64,000 nt of DNA from Xestospongia muta. Its lineage: Eukaryota > Porifera > Demospongiae > Haplosclerida > Petrosiidae. Positions 51,912 to 64,000 of the stretch are shown here, one piece after another; within the stretch, counting starts at the first letter, position 1, and the number at the start of each line of letters is the position of its first letter. Location of the stretch: assembly GCA_963693285.1 (NCBI GenBank), contig OY848926.1:1679001-1743000 (forward strand), read 5' to 3'. The position numbers and the translations under genes were made by a program. The notes under the pieces are model-generated. The model saw nothing but the letters and a program-made list of their open reading frames with translations. It was not told the origin of the DNA and did no database searches.

Positions 51912-54900
51912 TCAGTTAACATTATGTTGGTATTTAGAGTACACCTCTGGTTTAGCAAGGTATTCTCGTATAGTTACTGCAGTTGAGTGTTGTCCTACGA
52001 TAGGTCCCTCCATTGATCTTATAATGTTCTCCCATGTTACAGGACTTGATGTAGTGTCCCTCCAACTAGTCAATACTTCAGCAAGTCTCACTATATTGGG
52101 TTTGTTACTTTGAGATAGACCATTAAGAACACTTGTTCGTACTCCTAGTGATGAACCAAGTTCGTACCATTTATGTTCAATACTAGCTAGTAGATTAAGT
52201 AGATCGAGGTGCTCAGGGACTTTCTTTAATACTGCAGTAATATCTGTGTAATATAAAGTGATCTGGTATACATATTGTACCATTAACTTGTAGTTAGACA
52301 CCTTGACGTAATGGGTTGATATCATCTACAGAAGTACCATCATCACAACATGTCACTTTCTTCTTTGTATCATTTGGACAACAAAGATGATCACTTGTTT
52401 TATGTATTGTACAATGAAAGTTCTCTTGAGGTATTGAAAGAACTGGCTTATATCGAAATTTCTTGACAACAGCATCAATTCCTTCTTTGATCAATTTTCG
52501 AATAATACAGCATTTCTCTGCAGAACCAGAGTAATATATCTCCAGCCAATAAATAGCATCTACTAATAGAACTGCACCTCCCAGACCAGTACATGTTAGA
52601 CGGATAGCATTACGATATTGTAGTTTGCCAGATACAGGAGGTTGGAGATCAAACTTGATGGAACATTTTGGACGTAGAAGATTGACAACTAATGCAGGAA
52701 ATAGTCCTTGAGGTAGAGGACACATACCCCACGTAAGAACAAGAGGGTCTGTGTTCTTGTTAAAAATAGATATCAAGGACTCAGAGAGAGTTGTAGTCGG
52801 TAGAACACAAGGGATAAAGTACTTCCCTTCTTCAGGTAAAGCAGCAATGATAAATACATCTTCCATTAGTTTAAGAAAATCATCTGGTGAGAACTCTGGA
52901 GAGAATCCTTGTGACAAGACTGATGTCAGTAACTCTCCTTGAAATATTCCTTCAGTCTTGAGTCGTTTATGAGCACCTGATGGAATATTGATACCATTAT
53001 CCTCTAAATGATCCACAGCATCAGCAAAAGAGATGCTGATTAACTCTGACAACTTATCAAATAATGGCTGTGGGTGTAAAAATACAACATTAGGAAGGAC
53101 TCGAGGAAAGTACAGGAAGATGGTAAGATCATGATAGTACATCAAAGCTGCCTCTACTTCTCGAGAAACCATCTTGAGAGCCTCACCAATTCTCAAACAT
53201 TCAGACTTGCTGATAATCTTTGTCTGAGAGGTCTTTTGGAGTTGGTCTAAGTCTAGTTGGAATAAAAACCATCGAGCTGGGATTTCTGCCTCTATGTAAG
53301 ACTGGCATATCTTACGACGAATCAAATCAGCCATTTTAATCTCCTCCTCACTTCGAGCAATTGCATTGATTGGAAAGATCATTTTCTCACCAGATTGACG
53401 ATAACTTACTATCATCTCACTAAATCTACCCAAACTTGACCAGAGAATGCCATTTTTATCATCTAATGACTCACTACACTCACCAATCTTATCCAAATAT
53501 GTCCCCAGTACTATAAATTGAGGCTCTTTATAAGAAAGATTGATGTAAATGTTATGTAGATCAGGTGGATTAACAGACACTAATGAACGACATGATGCTT
53601 CAAGGAGTTGTAAGTGAGTGATCTGTCGTTCCACTGGTTGACCAATACGTTCTCCTTTGACACTGTAAAAGAACTTGGGCTTGTCTTTAAGCTTTTCATT
53701 TAGCTTGAGTGTGAGAATATTGATTGGATTATAATGCAATAATGCCGGAGCAATATCGATGAATGCAGCTTGACCACCTGAATCTACACAATAGATCCAG
53801 TGTGTTTCATAAAGAGCAAGAGACTTCTGTACAATAGGTAAGAGTTGAACTACCTCCTGAGTTGATGGAGATGACAGAGGTGTTTCATTTGGTTGAGAAC
53901 TTTTCTTGGTAGGTGTGGTAACTGTAGAGGTGTCAAGAATTTGTTCATCAGAGACATCTTGATTAACATATTCATCTTTAAGCGTTTCAATTTCTTCTTC
54001 TGTTATCATTGTTCTAGTCTTCAATCCTACTTTCATTGTTTGAGCAACCATACCTTTAAGAGACTCATAGTCTACTTTATTCCAACACTGAATAGACTGA
54101 TCACCTCCTGCTGTCATACTGGTGATCTCTACCTTTCTTACTTCAGGTGCTACAGTCACTGGTGTACTCTCATGAGTGTAAGGTGGAGGTTCATTGAGGA
54201 GGAGCTTTATAATAGATGATTTTCCAGACCCAGGAGGACCACAGAGAGTGAGTTTGGTCCATTTAACAATGACATAACCTTCATTGAGGGCATGGTTCAG
54301 TAAACCAGAATAATCTGTAAAACAATCAGTGATCATATAATGAGATAACAAATAGTGTAGTATACTTACCAGGTACTTCATCTTCATTAAAAAAGAAAAC
54401 TTTATATTTTAATTGAGACTCAACTTGACTACAAAATCCAAACATTTTGTTTTCTTTAACAATTGGAGGAATCATACTGATAATAGTAGGTACTTCATTT
54501 GTTGCCATTGACAGGAGGTCAGTGTATTTGGATTTGAATTTGAAGACATCCCCTAAAGTTAATGTAAAAATACTTCCACTTTTAAAAAAGTTGCCACGTC
54601 TTTTCCCTCTTTGAGTTGACCACAATATGAATGTATCTGAACCAATCTTGTATGGAGTAGGTGGAGGAACTGATTTATCATGATGTCGATTAATGTCGAT
54701 GAAAAATAATTTTGGTTTTCCTTGAAGTGTAGGACACTGCTGTACTTTGTCTACTAGTTCATAGATATTGACAATATGAAGATCATTACATAGCATATAG
54801 TGGTCATTACGTCCATCATCGGATATACAACAGACAAAGCTGTCATAAGCTGTGTGATCCATACTAGCTATCTCTTCCACTAGTTGTATCATTTGTGTAC

Positions 54901-57396
54901 TAGTAACATTAGTGTGGTGTTGAACTGAATATTGTAAGTACTGGAAAATACTTGTTAACTTTGAAGAATTAGCTTGTCCTCCTTCGTAAGGACGGCCATC
55001 AATGTAATTTTTCAATACAACAACCAATGCAATACCATGTGGTCTGGCATTCATAGGATAAGCTGGTGTTGGTGTCTCTATTAGATTTTTAGAGTAACGG
55101 ACAACACACTTCACAGGAAGGAAAACTCCATGTCCTTTAGGACAAGTAAAACAAGAAACATCACCATAGCAACCACTAGGGTACTTCTTATCTGTAGCAA
55201 TTGGAGTGTCCTATAAAAAGATAACAGAGGAAATTATGATATAAAGTTTTACACTCTATATTAATTACTATACATATATATGATCACCTAGGAGGTATCA
55301 TTGTTATTACAATGATCTAGTACATTATAACATTTGGATGAGTTTGTCATTTGTGAATGATATAGTTAAATTATTTACATCCAATAAAGAGGACATTAAT
55401 TTGTAGAGATATTAATAGAAGTGACTTAATATCTGCTTTTAATTACTCAATTATAACTTATGTATATAAAATGTCATTGTTAACAAAATAATACTATTAG
55501 GTAAATAATCTTTAAGTCCAGACTTGAAATGTCATTCTTAGTTTGTATATATAACATTATTATGTGATCTGAACATTCAAACACACATCAGTTATTACTT
55601 ATTACTACATGTGACACAATCTTTAAAACTAAAACTGATTAAAATTACAACATATAACATCAAACTCAAACCACTAGTGATATGAGACTTAGTCAGTCAA
55701 CATTACAAATACATGTATATATACTTACTGTTTCTATTCCAGCAAAATATTTAGTCTCACCAACAGGAGGTAATGTTCCTAGCCATCTCACTGTACCAGT
55801 GATATCAACTTCAGGTAATAACCAATGAAGTATGGATACTGGATACCAATTATTAACAAATCCAGCTACATACTTCCAAAACTCTACTGGTATAAATACT
55901 CTATCTCCCACAGAGAGAAGGATGGCTTCATCAATGAATGGTAGAGACACTGATAGTCTGACAATATAAGATAATATCAGTGATCATACAATACATTATA
56001 GAGGATATAGTAGATGGAATATACTTTGTCTGTCATACTGTATACAACATGTAATAAGTACTACATCATTACATACTATTAATATTTCTAATTGGAACAC
56101 TCTATTAATACTCTCTATACAAGGATGATACATATTGTTACTATAGTAACATCTCACTAGTCATCTTATATATACTGGTACTTACTGTGTAGTAGTAGGT
56201 ACTTGATATGTAACATTCTTCTTAACAACAGAATGATCATCAGTCTAAATTGATATAATACTAATAACTATGATATGAAGTTATAGATGAAGTCATGAAC
56301 TAATATTATCTATGATAAACACATTTAGACTACACATCAGTAATCACTTAATGTTAAAAAGTAGCTCAAGAGAATGAACAACTTCAAAGGACTTATGTAT
56401 TTAGCCCCTCCTATTTTTATCGTCAGATTACAAATATTATACTCTATTCACATTGAGAATGACTACAAGTTATAACACTTAGCTAGTAGTCATTCTTAAC
56501 TTAAACAGATAATATATGTGGATTGACCAAGTTCACAGTGTGTATTCATATGACAATAAGTTAATATATTGTTGTATATTATGATAATACTGATTACCAC
56601 TCTCTAATACTATACATTAACTATATACAGTAAACTATCTAATGTACTAATAGCTACTATGATAAGAGATGTATAAAGAAATTATAGGGCTGCTTATAAA
56701 TTAAATTTAAATTGAGTTGGATCATGGCAACTCCTTCAATCAAACTTGGCTGACTAACTCAACTTTTTAAGTTTGCATCAGTCAATCATATCCTCTCTCT
56801 ATGTAGGGTGTCCAACCATAACTCAACATACAAACATTTCGTATAAAACCTTGGTATACAAAGAACTCTCACCTTGTTTATAATGTATGCGAAGTTTGCA
56901 ATAATTTTATTTTCTCAATGCTTCATAATGATAATTTTACTGTGCACAACTCAATTGAGGCATATTTTGGTCACATGACATTGACTAATTGATATTATTG
57001 CCAACTCAAACGTTTACAGGACATTTTATTTAAGTCAAGAATTTAAATTGGAATCACATAACATTCCTGTGGAATAGTACAAGAAAAGAAGTCGAATAGG
57101 GCACTTAAGTGCTGCATACTGTATGCCAACGTCATTGATCACGTGACCAAAATATGCCTCAATTGATTCGTGCACAGTAAAATTATCATTATGAAGCATT
57201 GAGAAAACAAAATTATTGCAAACTTTGCATACATTATAAACAAGGTGAGGGCTCTTCGTATACTAAAAATTTAGACGAAATGTTTGTATGTTGAGTTATG
57301 GTTGGACACCCTACTCTATGTTAGCACTAACCAATACATTGTACATAGAGAACTTACATTAGTAGGTCGGTCTTCTTTACTCTCTTGCTGGCCCAT
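51912..57396 (-). CDS. CAP-Gly / pseudo-caspase / ROC-COR / Death protein, copy 2
   Basis: Paralogue of 44488-49649 with the same domains. Exons 57396-57358, 56244-56186, 55957-55729, 55210-54370, 54314-52302 and 52243-51912 sum to 3,513 nt (1,170 residues) if a 58-nt intron (52301-52244) is used. A deletion has removed the normal intron 5 with the last 16 codons of the ROC-COR exon; without splicing, the frame stops just after NPLRQGV and the Death domain is lost. A GT at 52301-52300 restores phase exactly. The caspase-like domain again lacks catalysis (DDG for SHG, DINRH for QACRG) and differs from copy 1 mainly in loops. A 510-bp MITE sits in intron 1. Expression and the cryptic splice are unproven. 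Confidence 0.78.
56804..57313. mobile_element. hAT-like MITE in copy 2 intron 1
   Basis: A 510-bp long inverted repeat with ends TAGGGTGTCCAACCATAAC and its complement; the arms include GCACAGTAAAATTATCATTA-type sequence on both sides. It is flanked by CTCTATG on each side (56797-56803 and 57314-57320), while copy 1 has a single CTCTATG at the matching site near 49567. Ends of the TAGGG type and a 7-8 bp duplication suggest hAT. No transposase is encoded. Confidence 0.85.
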
Positions 57397-58497
<1,101 letters not shown>

Positions 58498-59368
58498 CTA
58501 TATTGTTGTAATATAAAAGTTGTCTGATTCTATAAAATTAACTGTATAGTTTTAAAACTTTTTCTAGTTTATTTAAAATCTGATAACAACTCATCAGATA
58601 CATATACTAAATGGAGTTGTACATTTAATATATAAAGAACTAATATACATAATACATATATAATATTTAATACACTCTTATTACATGTACACACATATAA
58701 ATATCATTTTATATATACAGTATTGAACTGTACATAATATAAAATAGACTAATAACATATGAACATATAATGTTATAGTCTCAGTAGATACTTTGACAGA
58801 GTCTTACTAAGTGATATATAAAGTGATCACACTTTAGTATAAAGAAATAATGTTGATCTTATTAATAGTAGGTAAGGTAATGGATTACTAAAGGAAGAGG
58901 AGATAAAACTAATACAATGTCTGTAGTTATTATAATAGAACAGTTAATAATGACATCAGTTTAATTTACTTCATATATTATAGTGTCATAACTCTATATA
59001 TAAAGTTGTAGTATATACAAGATCTATCTACTATAATATAGTGATATTAATAGTTAGTGTTACTATAAATAGAACTGAGGGACAGGTCATTGTATATGTA
59101 AAAGTATTAGCCACTCCCACACAGCACAATGTAATCAGGTATATAATATGTTGTCAATTAGTGGTTATTTTTAAATGATAAAGAAGTCTCTCTTCTACTA
59201 AAATATTCAATTTATAAAAATAAATTTAAAAAATAAAAATAATTATATAAATATTCAAAATACTCAAAAAACATTTCTGAAAATAGAAACATTTTAAAAC
59301 AAAAGTAAGTTATTAACAAACAAAACTTTGACAAAACAAAGGAGATAACACAGTCATATTACTATGTT
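58498..59368. other. Convergent intergenic region, copy 3
   Basis: Collinear with copies 1 and 2 until about 59178, then different AT-rich sequence up to the Death exon. No other exon seen. Confidence 0.55.
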
Positions 59369-62300
59369 TTAAACATTGTACTTTTCCTCTAATCTAGTAC
59401 CAAGTTCATTGTAAATAGATTTCACAGCATTCACTAACCATCGTCTGTTAGGATATCCCTCTGAAGTCTTACAATCACAGTTCCACTTTAACCACTCAGT
59501 AATCACATCACTTAGAGCATCCCAAGGAGTAGAATTTCTACGATGATATTCAATAGATCTTACTGTAGTAATTGGTAACTTTAAAGCAGTCGCTAGTCTT
59601 TTATAATCAACAGCTATTTCTTGTACATCCTCCATTATGTCTGAATAGTGTGCTATACATAATAAAAAATAAGCAATAATCCAGTTGTCAACACTTGTTA
59701 GAATTATATGTTTCATGGTCCAAGATGTTATATTAAATAAAATAAAGCACTAAATCATAAACTCACTTTGATTAAGAGTATCTTCTTGAATATCATTATC
59801 TTCTTCATTGTTTTCATCATTGAGAATAACTGTAATCAAACAAACCATTAATTTTAACAGCATAATTCAGTTAGAAAATTTTATTAATTATTCAATGATA
59901 AAATTATCCTCTTATCTCAGGACCAGTGTAGTATAATTGTTACAATAATCATGTAGTCAAAATATTTAAGTGTTACAATAACTAACCTTGTTCTAAAATT
60001 GGCTCATTACAGACTGTTCCTCTTAGCCAGATACCTTGACGTAATGGGTTGATATCATCTACAGAAGCACCATCATCACAACATGTTACTTTTTTCTTTG
60101 TATCATTTGGACAACAAAGATGATCACTTGTTTTATGTATTGTACAATGAAAGTTCTCTTGAGGTATTGAAAGAATTGGCTTATATCGAAATTTCTTAAC
60201 AACAGCATCGATTCCTTCTTTGATTGATTTTCGAATAATACAGCATTTCTCTGCAGGACCAGAGTAATATATCTCCAGCCAATAAATAGCATCTACTAAT
60301 AGAACTGCACCTCCCAGACCAGTACATGTTAGACGGATAACATTACGATATTGTAGTTTGCCAGATATAGGAGGTTGGAGATCAAATTTGATGGAACATT
60401 TAGGACGAAGAAGATTGACAACTAATGCAGGAAATAGTCCTTGAGGTAGAGGACACATACCCCACGTAAGAACAAGAGGGTCTGTGTTCTTATTAAAAAT
60501 AGATATCAAGGATTCAGAGAGAATTGTAGTCGGTAGAACACAAGGGATAAAGTACTTCCCCTCTTGAGGTAAAGCAGCAATGATAAATACATCTTCCATT
60601 AGTTTAAGAAAATCATCTGGTGAGAACTCTGGAGAGAATCCTTGTGACAAGACTGATGTCAGTAACTTTCCTTGAAAGATTCCTTCAGTCTTGAGTTGTT
60701 TATGAGTACCTGATGGAATATTGATACCATTATCCTCTAAATGATCCACAGCATCAGCAAAAGAGATGCTGATTAACTCTGACAGCTTATCAAATAATGG
60801 CTGTGGGTGTAAAAATACAACATTAGGAAGGACTCGAGGAAAGTACAGGAAGATGGTAAGATCATGATAGTACATCAACGCTGCCTCTACATCTTGAGAA
60901 ACCATCTTGAGAGCCTCACCAATTCTCAAACATTCAGACTTGCTGATAATCTTTGTCTGAGAGGTCTTTTGGAGTTGGTCTAAGTCTAGCTGGAATAAAA
61001 ACCATCGAGCTGGGATTTCTGCCTCTATGTAAGACTGGCATATCTTACGACGAATCAAATCAGCCATTTTAATCTCCTCCTCACTTCGACCAATTGCATT
61101 GATTGGAAAGATCATCTTCTCACCACATTGACGATAACTTACTATCATCTCACTAAATCTCTCCAAACTTGACCAGAGAATGCCATTTTTATCATCTAAT
61201 GACTCACTATACTCACCAATCTTATCCAAATATGTCCCCAGTACTATAAACTGAGGCTCTTTATGGGAAAGATTGATGTAAATGTTACGTAGATCAGGTG
61301 GATTAACAGATGCTAATGAACGACATGATGCTTCAAGGAGTTGTAAGTGAGTGATCTGTCGTTCCACTGGTTGACCAATACGCTCTCCTTTGACACTGTA
61401 AAAGAACTTGGGCTTGTCTTTAAGCTTTTCATTTAGTTTGAGTGTGAGAATATTGATTGGATTATAATGCAATAATGCCGGAGCAATATCGATAAATGGA
61501 GCTTGACCACCTGAATCTACACAATAGATCCAGTGTGTTTCATAAAGAGCAGGAGACTTCTGTACAATAGGTAAGAGTTGAACTACTTCCTGAGTTGCTG
61601 GAGACAACAGAGGTGTTTCATTTGGTTGAGAACCTTCTTTGGTAGGTGTGGTAACTGTAGAGGTAACATGATTTTCTTCATCAGAAACATCTTGACTAAT
61701 GTATTCATCTTTAAGTGTTTCAATTTCTTCTTCTGTTATCATTGTTCTAGTCTTCAATCCTACTTTCATTGTTTGAGCAACCATACCTTTAAGAGACTCA
61801 TAGTCTACTTTATTCCAACACTGAATAGACTGATCACCTCCTGCTGTCATACTGGTGATCTCTACCTTTCTTACTTCAGGTGCTACAGTCACTGGTGTAC
61901 TGTCATGAGTGTAAGGTGGAGGTTCATTGAGGAGGAGCTTTATAATAGATGATTTTCCAGACCCAGGAGGACCACAGAGAGTGAGTTTGGTCCACTTAAC
62001 AATGACATAACCTTCGTTGAGGGCATGGTTCAGTAAACCAGAATAATCTGTAAAACAATCAGTGATCATATAATGAGATAACAAATAGTGTAGTATACTT
62101 ACCAGGTACTTCATCTTCATTAAAAAAGAAAACTTTATATTTTAATTGAGACTCAACTTGACTACAGTTTCCCAACACTTTGTTTTCTTCAACAATCAGA
62201 GGAATCATACTGATAATAGCAGGTACTTCAATTGTTGCCAGTGACAAGAGGTCAGCGTATTTGGATTTGAATTTGAAGACATCCTCTAAAGCAAATGGAA

Positions 62301-64000
62301 GAAAAGTACCAATGTTAGAGCCACAAGACCATTTCCCTCTTTGAGTTGACCACAATACGAATGTATCTGAGCTAATCTTGTATGGAGTAGGTGGAGGAAC
62401 TCGTTTAGATTGATGTCGATTAATGTCAATGAAAAATAGTTTTGGTTTTCCTTGAAGCGTAGGACACTGCTGTACTTTCTCTACTAGTTCATAGATATTG
62501 ACAAAATGATGATCATTACAATACATATAGTGGTCATTACGTCCATTATATGATATACAACAGACAAAGCTGTCATAAGTTGTGTGATCCATACTAGCTA
62601 TCTCTTCCACTAGTTGTATCATTTGTGTACTAGTAACATTAGTGTGGTGTTGAACTGAATATTGTAAGTACTGGAAAATACTTGTTAGCTTTGAAGAATT
62701 AGCTCGTCCTCCTGTTACTGGATGACCATCATCGCTTTCATATACAACAACCAGTGCAATACCATGTGGTCTGGCATTCATAGGATAACCTGGTGTTGGT
62801 GTCTCTTTTATACTTTTAGAGTAACGGACAACACACTCCACAGGAAGGAAAACTCCATGTCCCTTAGGACAAGTAAAATAAAAAGCATCACCATAGCAAC
62901 CACTAGGGTACTGATTATCTGTAGTAACTAGAGTGTCCTGTTAAAAGATAACAGAGGAAATTATGATATAAAGTTTTACACTCTATATTAATTACTATAC
63001 ATATATATGATCACCTAGGAGGTATCATTGTTATTACAATGATCTAGTACATTATAACATTTGGATGAGTTTGTCATTTGTGAATGATATAGTTAAATTA
63101 TTAACATCCAATAAAGAGAACATTAATTTGTAGAGATATTAATAGAAGTGACTTAATATCTGCTTTTAATTACTCAATTATAACTTATGTATATAAAATG
63201 TCATTGTTAATCCAATAAATCTATTAGGTAAATAATCTTTAAGTCCAGACTTGAAATCTCATTCTTAATTTGTATATATAACATTATTATGTGATCTGAA
63301 CATTCAAACACACATCAGTTATTATTTATTACTACATGTGACACAATCTTTAAAACTAAAACTCATTTAAATTACAACATATAACATCAAACTCAAACCA
63401 CTAGTGATATGAGACTTAGTCAGTGAACATTACAAATACATGTATATATACTCACTGTTTCTATTCCAGCAAAATATTGACTGTCACCAACAGGAGGTAA
63501 TGTTCCTAACCATCTCACTGTACCAGTGATATCAACTTCAGGTAATAACCAAGGAAGTGATACTGGCTTCATTCTATTAACAACTCCAGCTACAAATGTC
63601 CAAAACTCTACTGGTATAAATACTCTATCTCCCATAGAGAGAAGGATGGCTTCATCAATGAACGGCAGAGACACTGATAGTCTGATAATACAAGATAATA
63701 TCAGTGATCATACAATACATTATAGAGGATATAGTAGATGGAATATACTTTGTCTGTCATACTGTATACAACATGTACTAAGTACTACATCATTACATAC
63801 TATTAATATTTCTAATTAGAACACTCTATTAATACTCTCTAAACGAGGATGATACATATTGTTACTATAGTAACATCTCACTAGTCATCTTATATATACT
63901 GGTACTTACTGTGTAGTAGTAGGTACTTGATATGTAACATTCTTCTTAACAACAGAATGATCATCAGTCTAAAATGATATAGAACTAATAACTATGATAT
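59369..64000 (-). CDS. CAP-Gly / pseudo-caspase / ROC-COR protein, copy 3, with a different Death domain (5' end outside window)
   Basis: Exons 63968-63910, 63681-63456, 62937-62103, 62047-59987, 59829-59767 and 59652-59369 join in frame; the first exon lies beyond 64000. The ROC-COR exon has the same 2,061 nt as copy 1 and differs at few residues until its last 13 codons (IWLRGTVCNEPILEQ). Downstream everything differs: an extra acidic linker exon (VILNDENNEEDNDIQEDTL) and a different Death-type domain (YKRLATALKLPITTVRSIEY, ALSDVITEWLKW, RRWLVNAVKSIYNELG). The caspase-like domain has YNG for SHG and DINRH for QACRG, so it too is inactive by motif, and its loops are the most different of the three. 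Two codons shorter in the caspase exon. Confidence 0.86.

Overview
This window is animal nuclear DNA. Genes are split by many very short AT-rich introns (often 45-200 nt) with GT...AG borders on both strands, and the AT-rich background is full of microsatellites, minisatellites and small palindromic elements. The gene content (expanded SRCR-domain receptors, a lineage-specific ROC-COR/Death family, and clear metazoan SMU1, Rab8, SIN3, TEX9, UBXN6 and GPATCH4 orthologues) fits a marine sponge with a compact genome, such as a demosponge of the Amphimedon type. That placement is inference; no search was run.

Region 1 (1-27.7 kb) is a cluster of eight SRCR cell-surface receptor genes. Five complete genes on the minus strand and one partial one at the left edge (1-2645, 3224-5332, 8439-10120, 10640-12888, 13316-14904, 15038-16924) share one plan: a signal-peptide exon ending in phase 1, SRCR domains each encoded by two exons, a transmembrane segment and a short tail. 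One similar gene lies on the plus strand (18028-19868). A six-SRCR receptor with a long signalling-type tail follows on the minus strand (20184-27695). The splicing gene SMU1 (5468-7949) sits inside the cluster.

Region 2 (28.5-43.7 kb) is ordinary housekeeping sequence: a Rab8-like GTPase (minus), a possible membrane microprotein, GPATCH4, the corepressor SIN3 (plus), the coiled-coil protein TEX9 (minus) and the p97 cofactor UBXN6 (plus). The start codons of TEX9 and UBXN6 lie about 116 bp apart in divergent orientation.

Region 3 (42.7-64 kb) is the most unusual part: three tandem copies of a roughly 7.5-kb block. Each copy carries the 3' end of UBXN6 (intact only in copy 1) and, on the opposite strand, a roughly 1,180-residue multidomain gene. 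Reading the exons together gives an N-myristoylation-type N terminus, a CAP-Gly-like domain, a caspase-fold domain that has lost both catalytic residues, a ROC GTPase with COR, and a C-terminal Death domain. The copies are nearly identical in ROC-COR, but they differ strongly in short patches that match the active-site loops of the dead caspase domain. Copy 3 has a different Death domain, and copy 2 has a deletion repaired with filler DNA that still leaves an in-frame splice solution. This looks like a young, locally diversifying receptor or adaptor family, possibly for immunity or self-recognition. The function is inference; the architecture and the pattern of variation are read from the sequence.

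Exon coordinates were derived by hand from splice sites and frame, and for most receptor and ROC genes the summed exon lengths are divisible by three. Boundaries given as 'about' are less certain.
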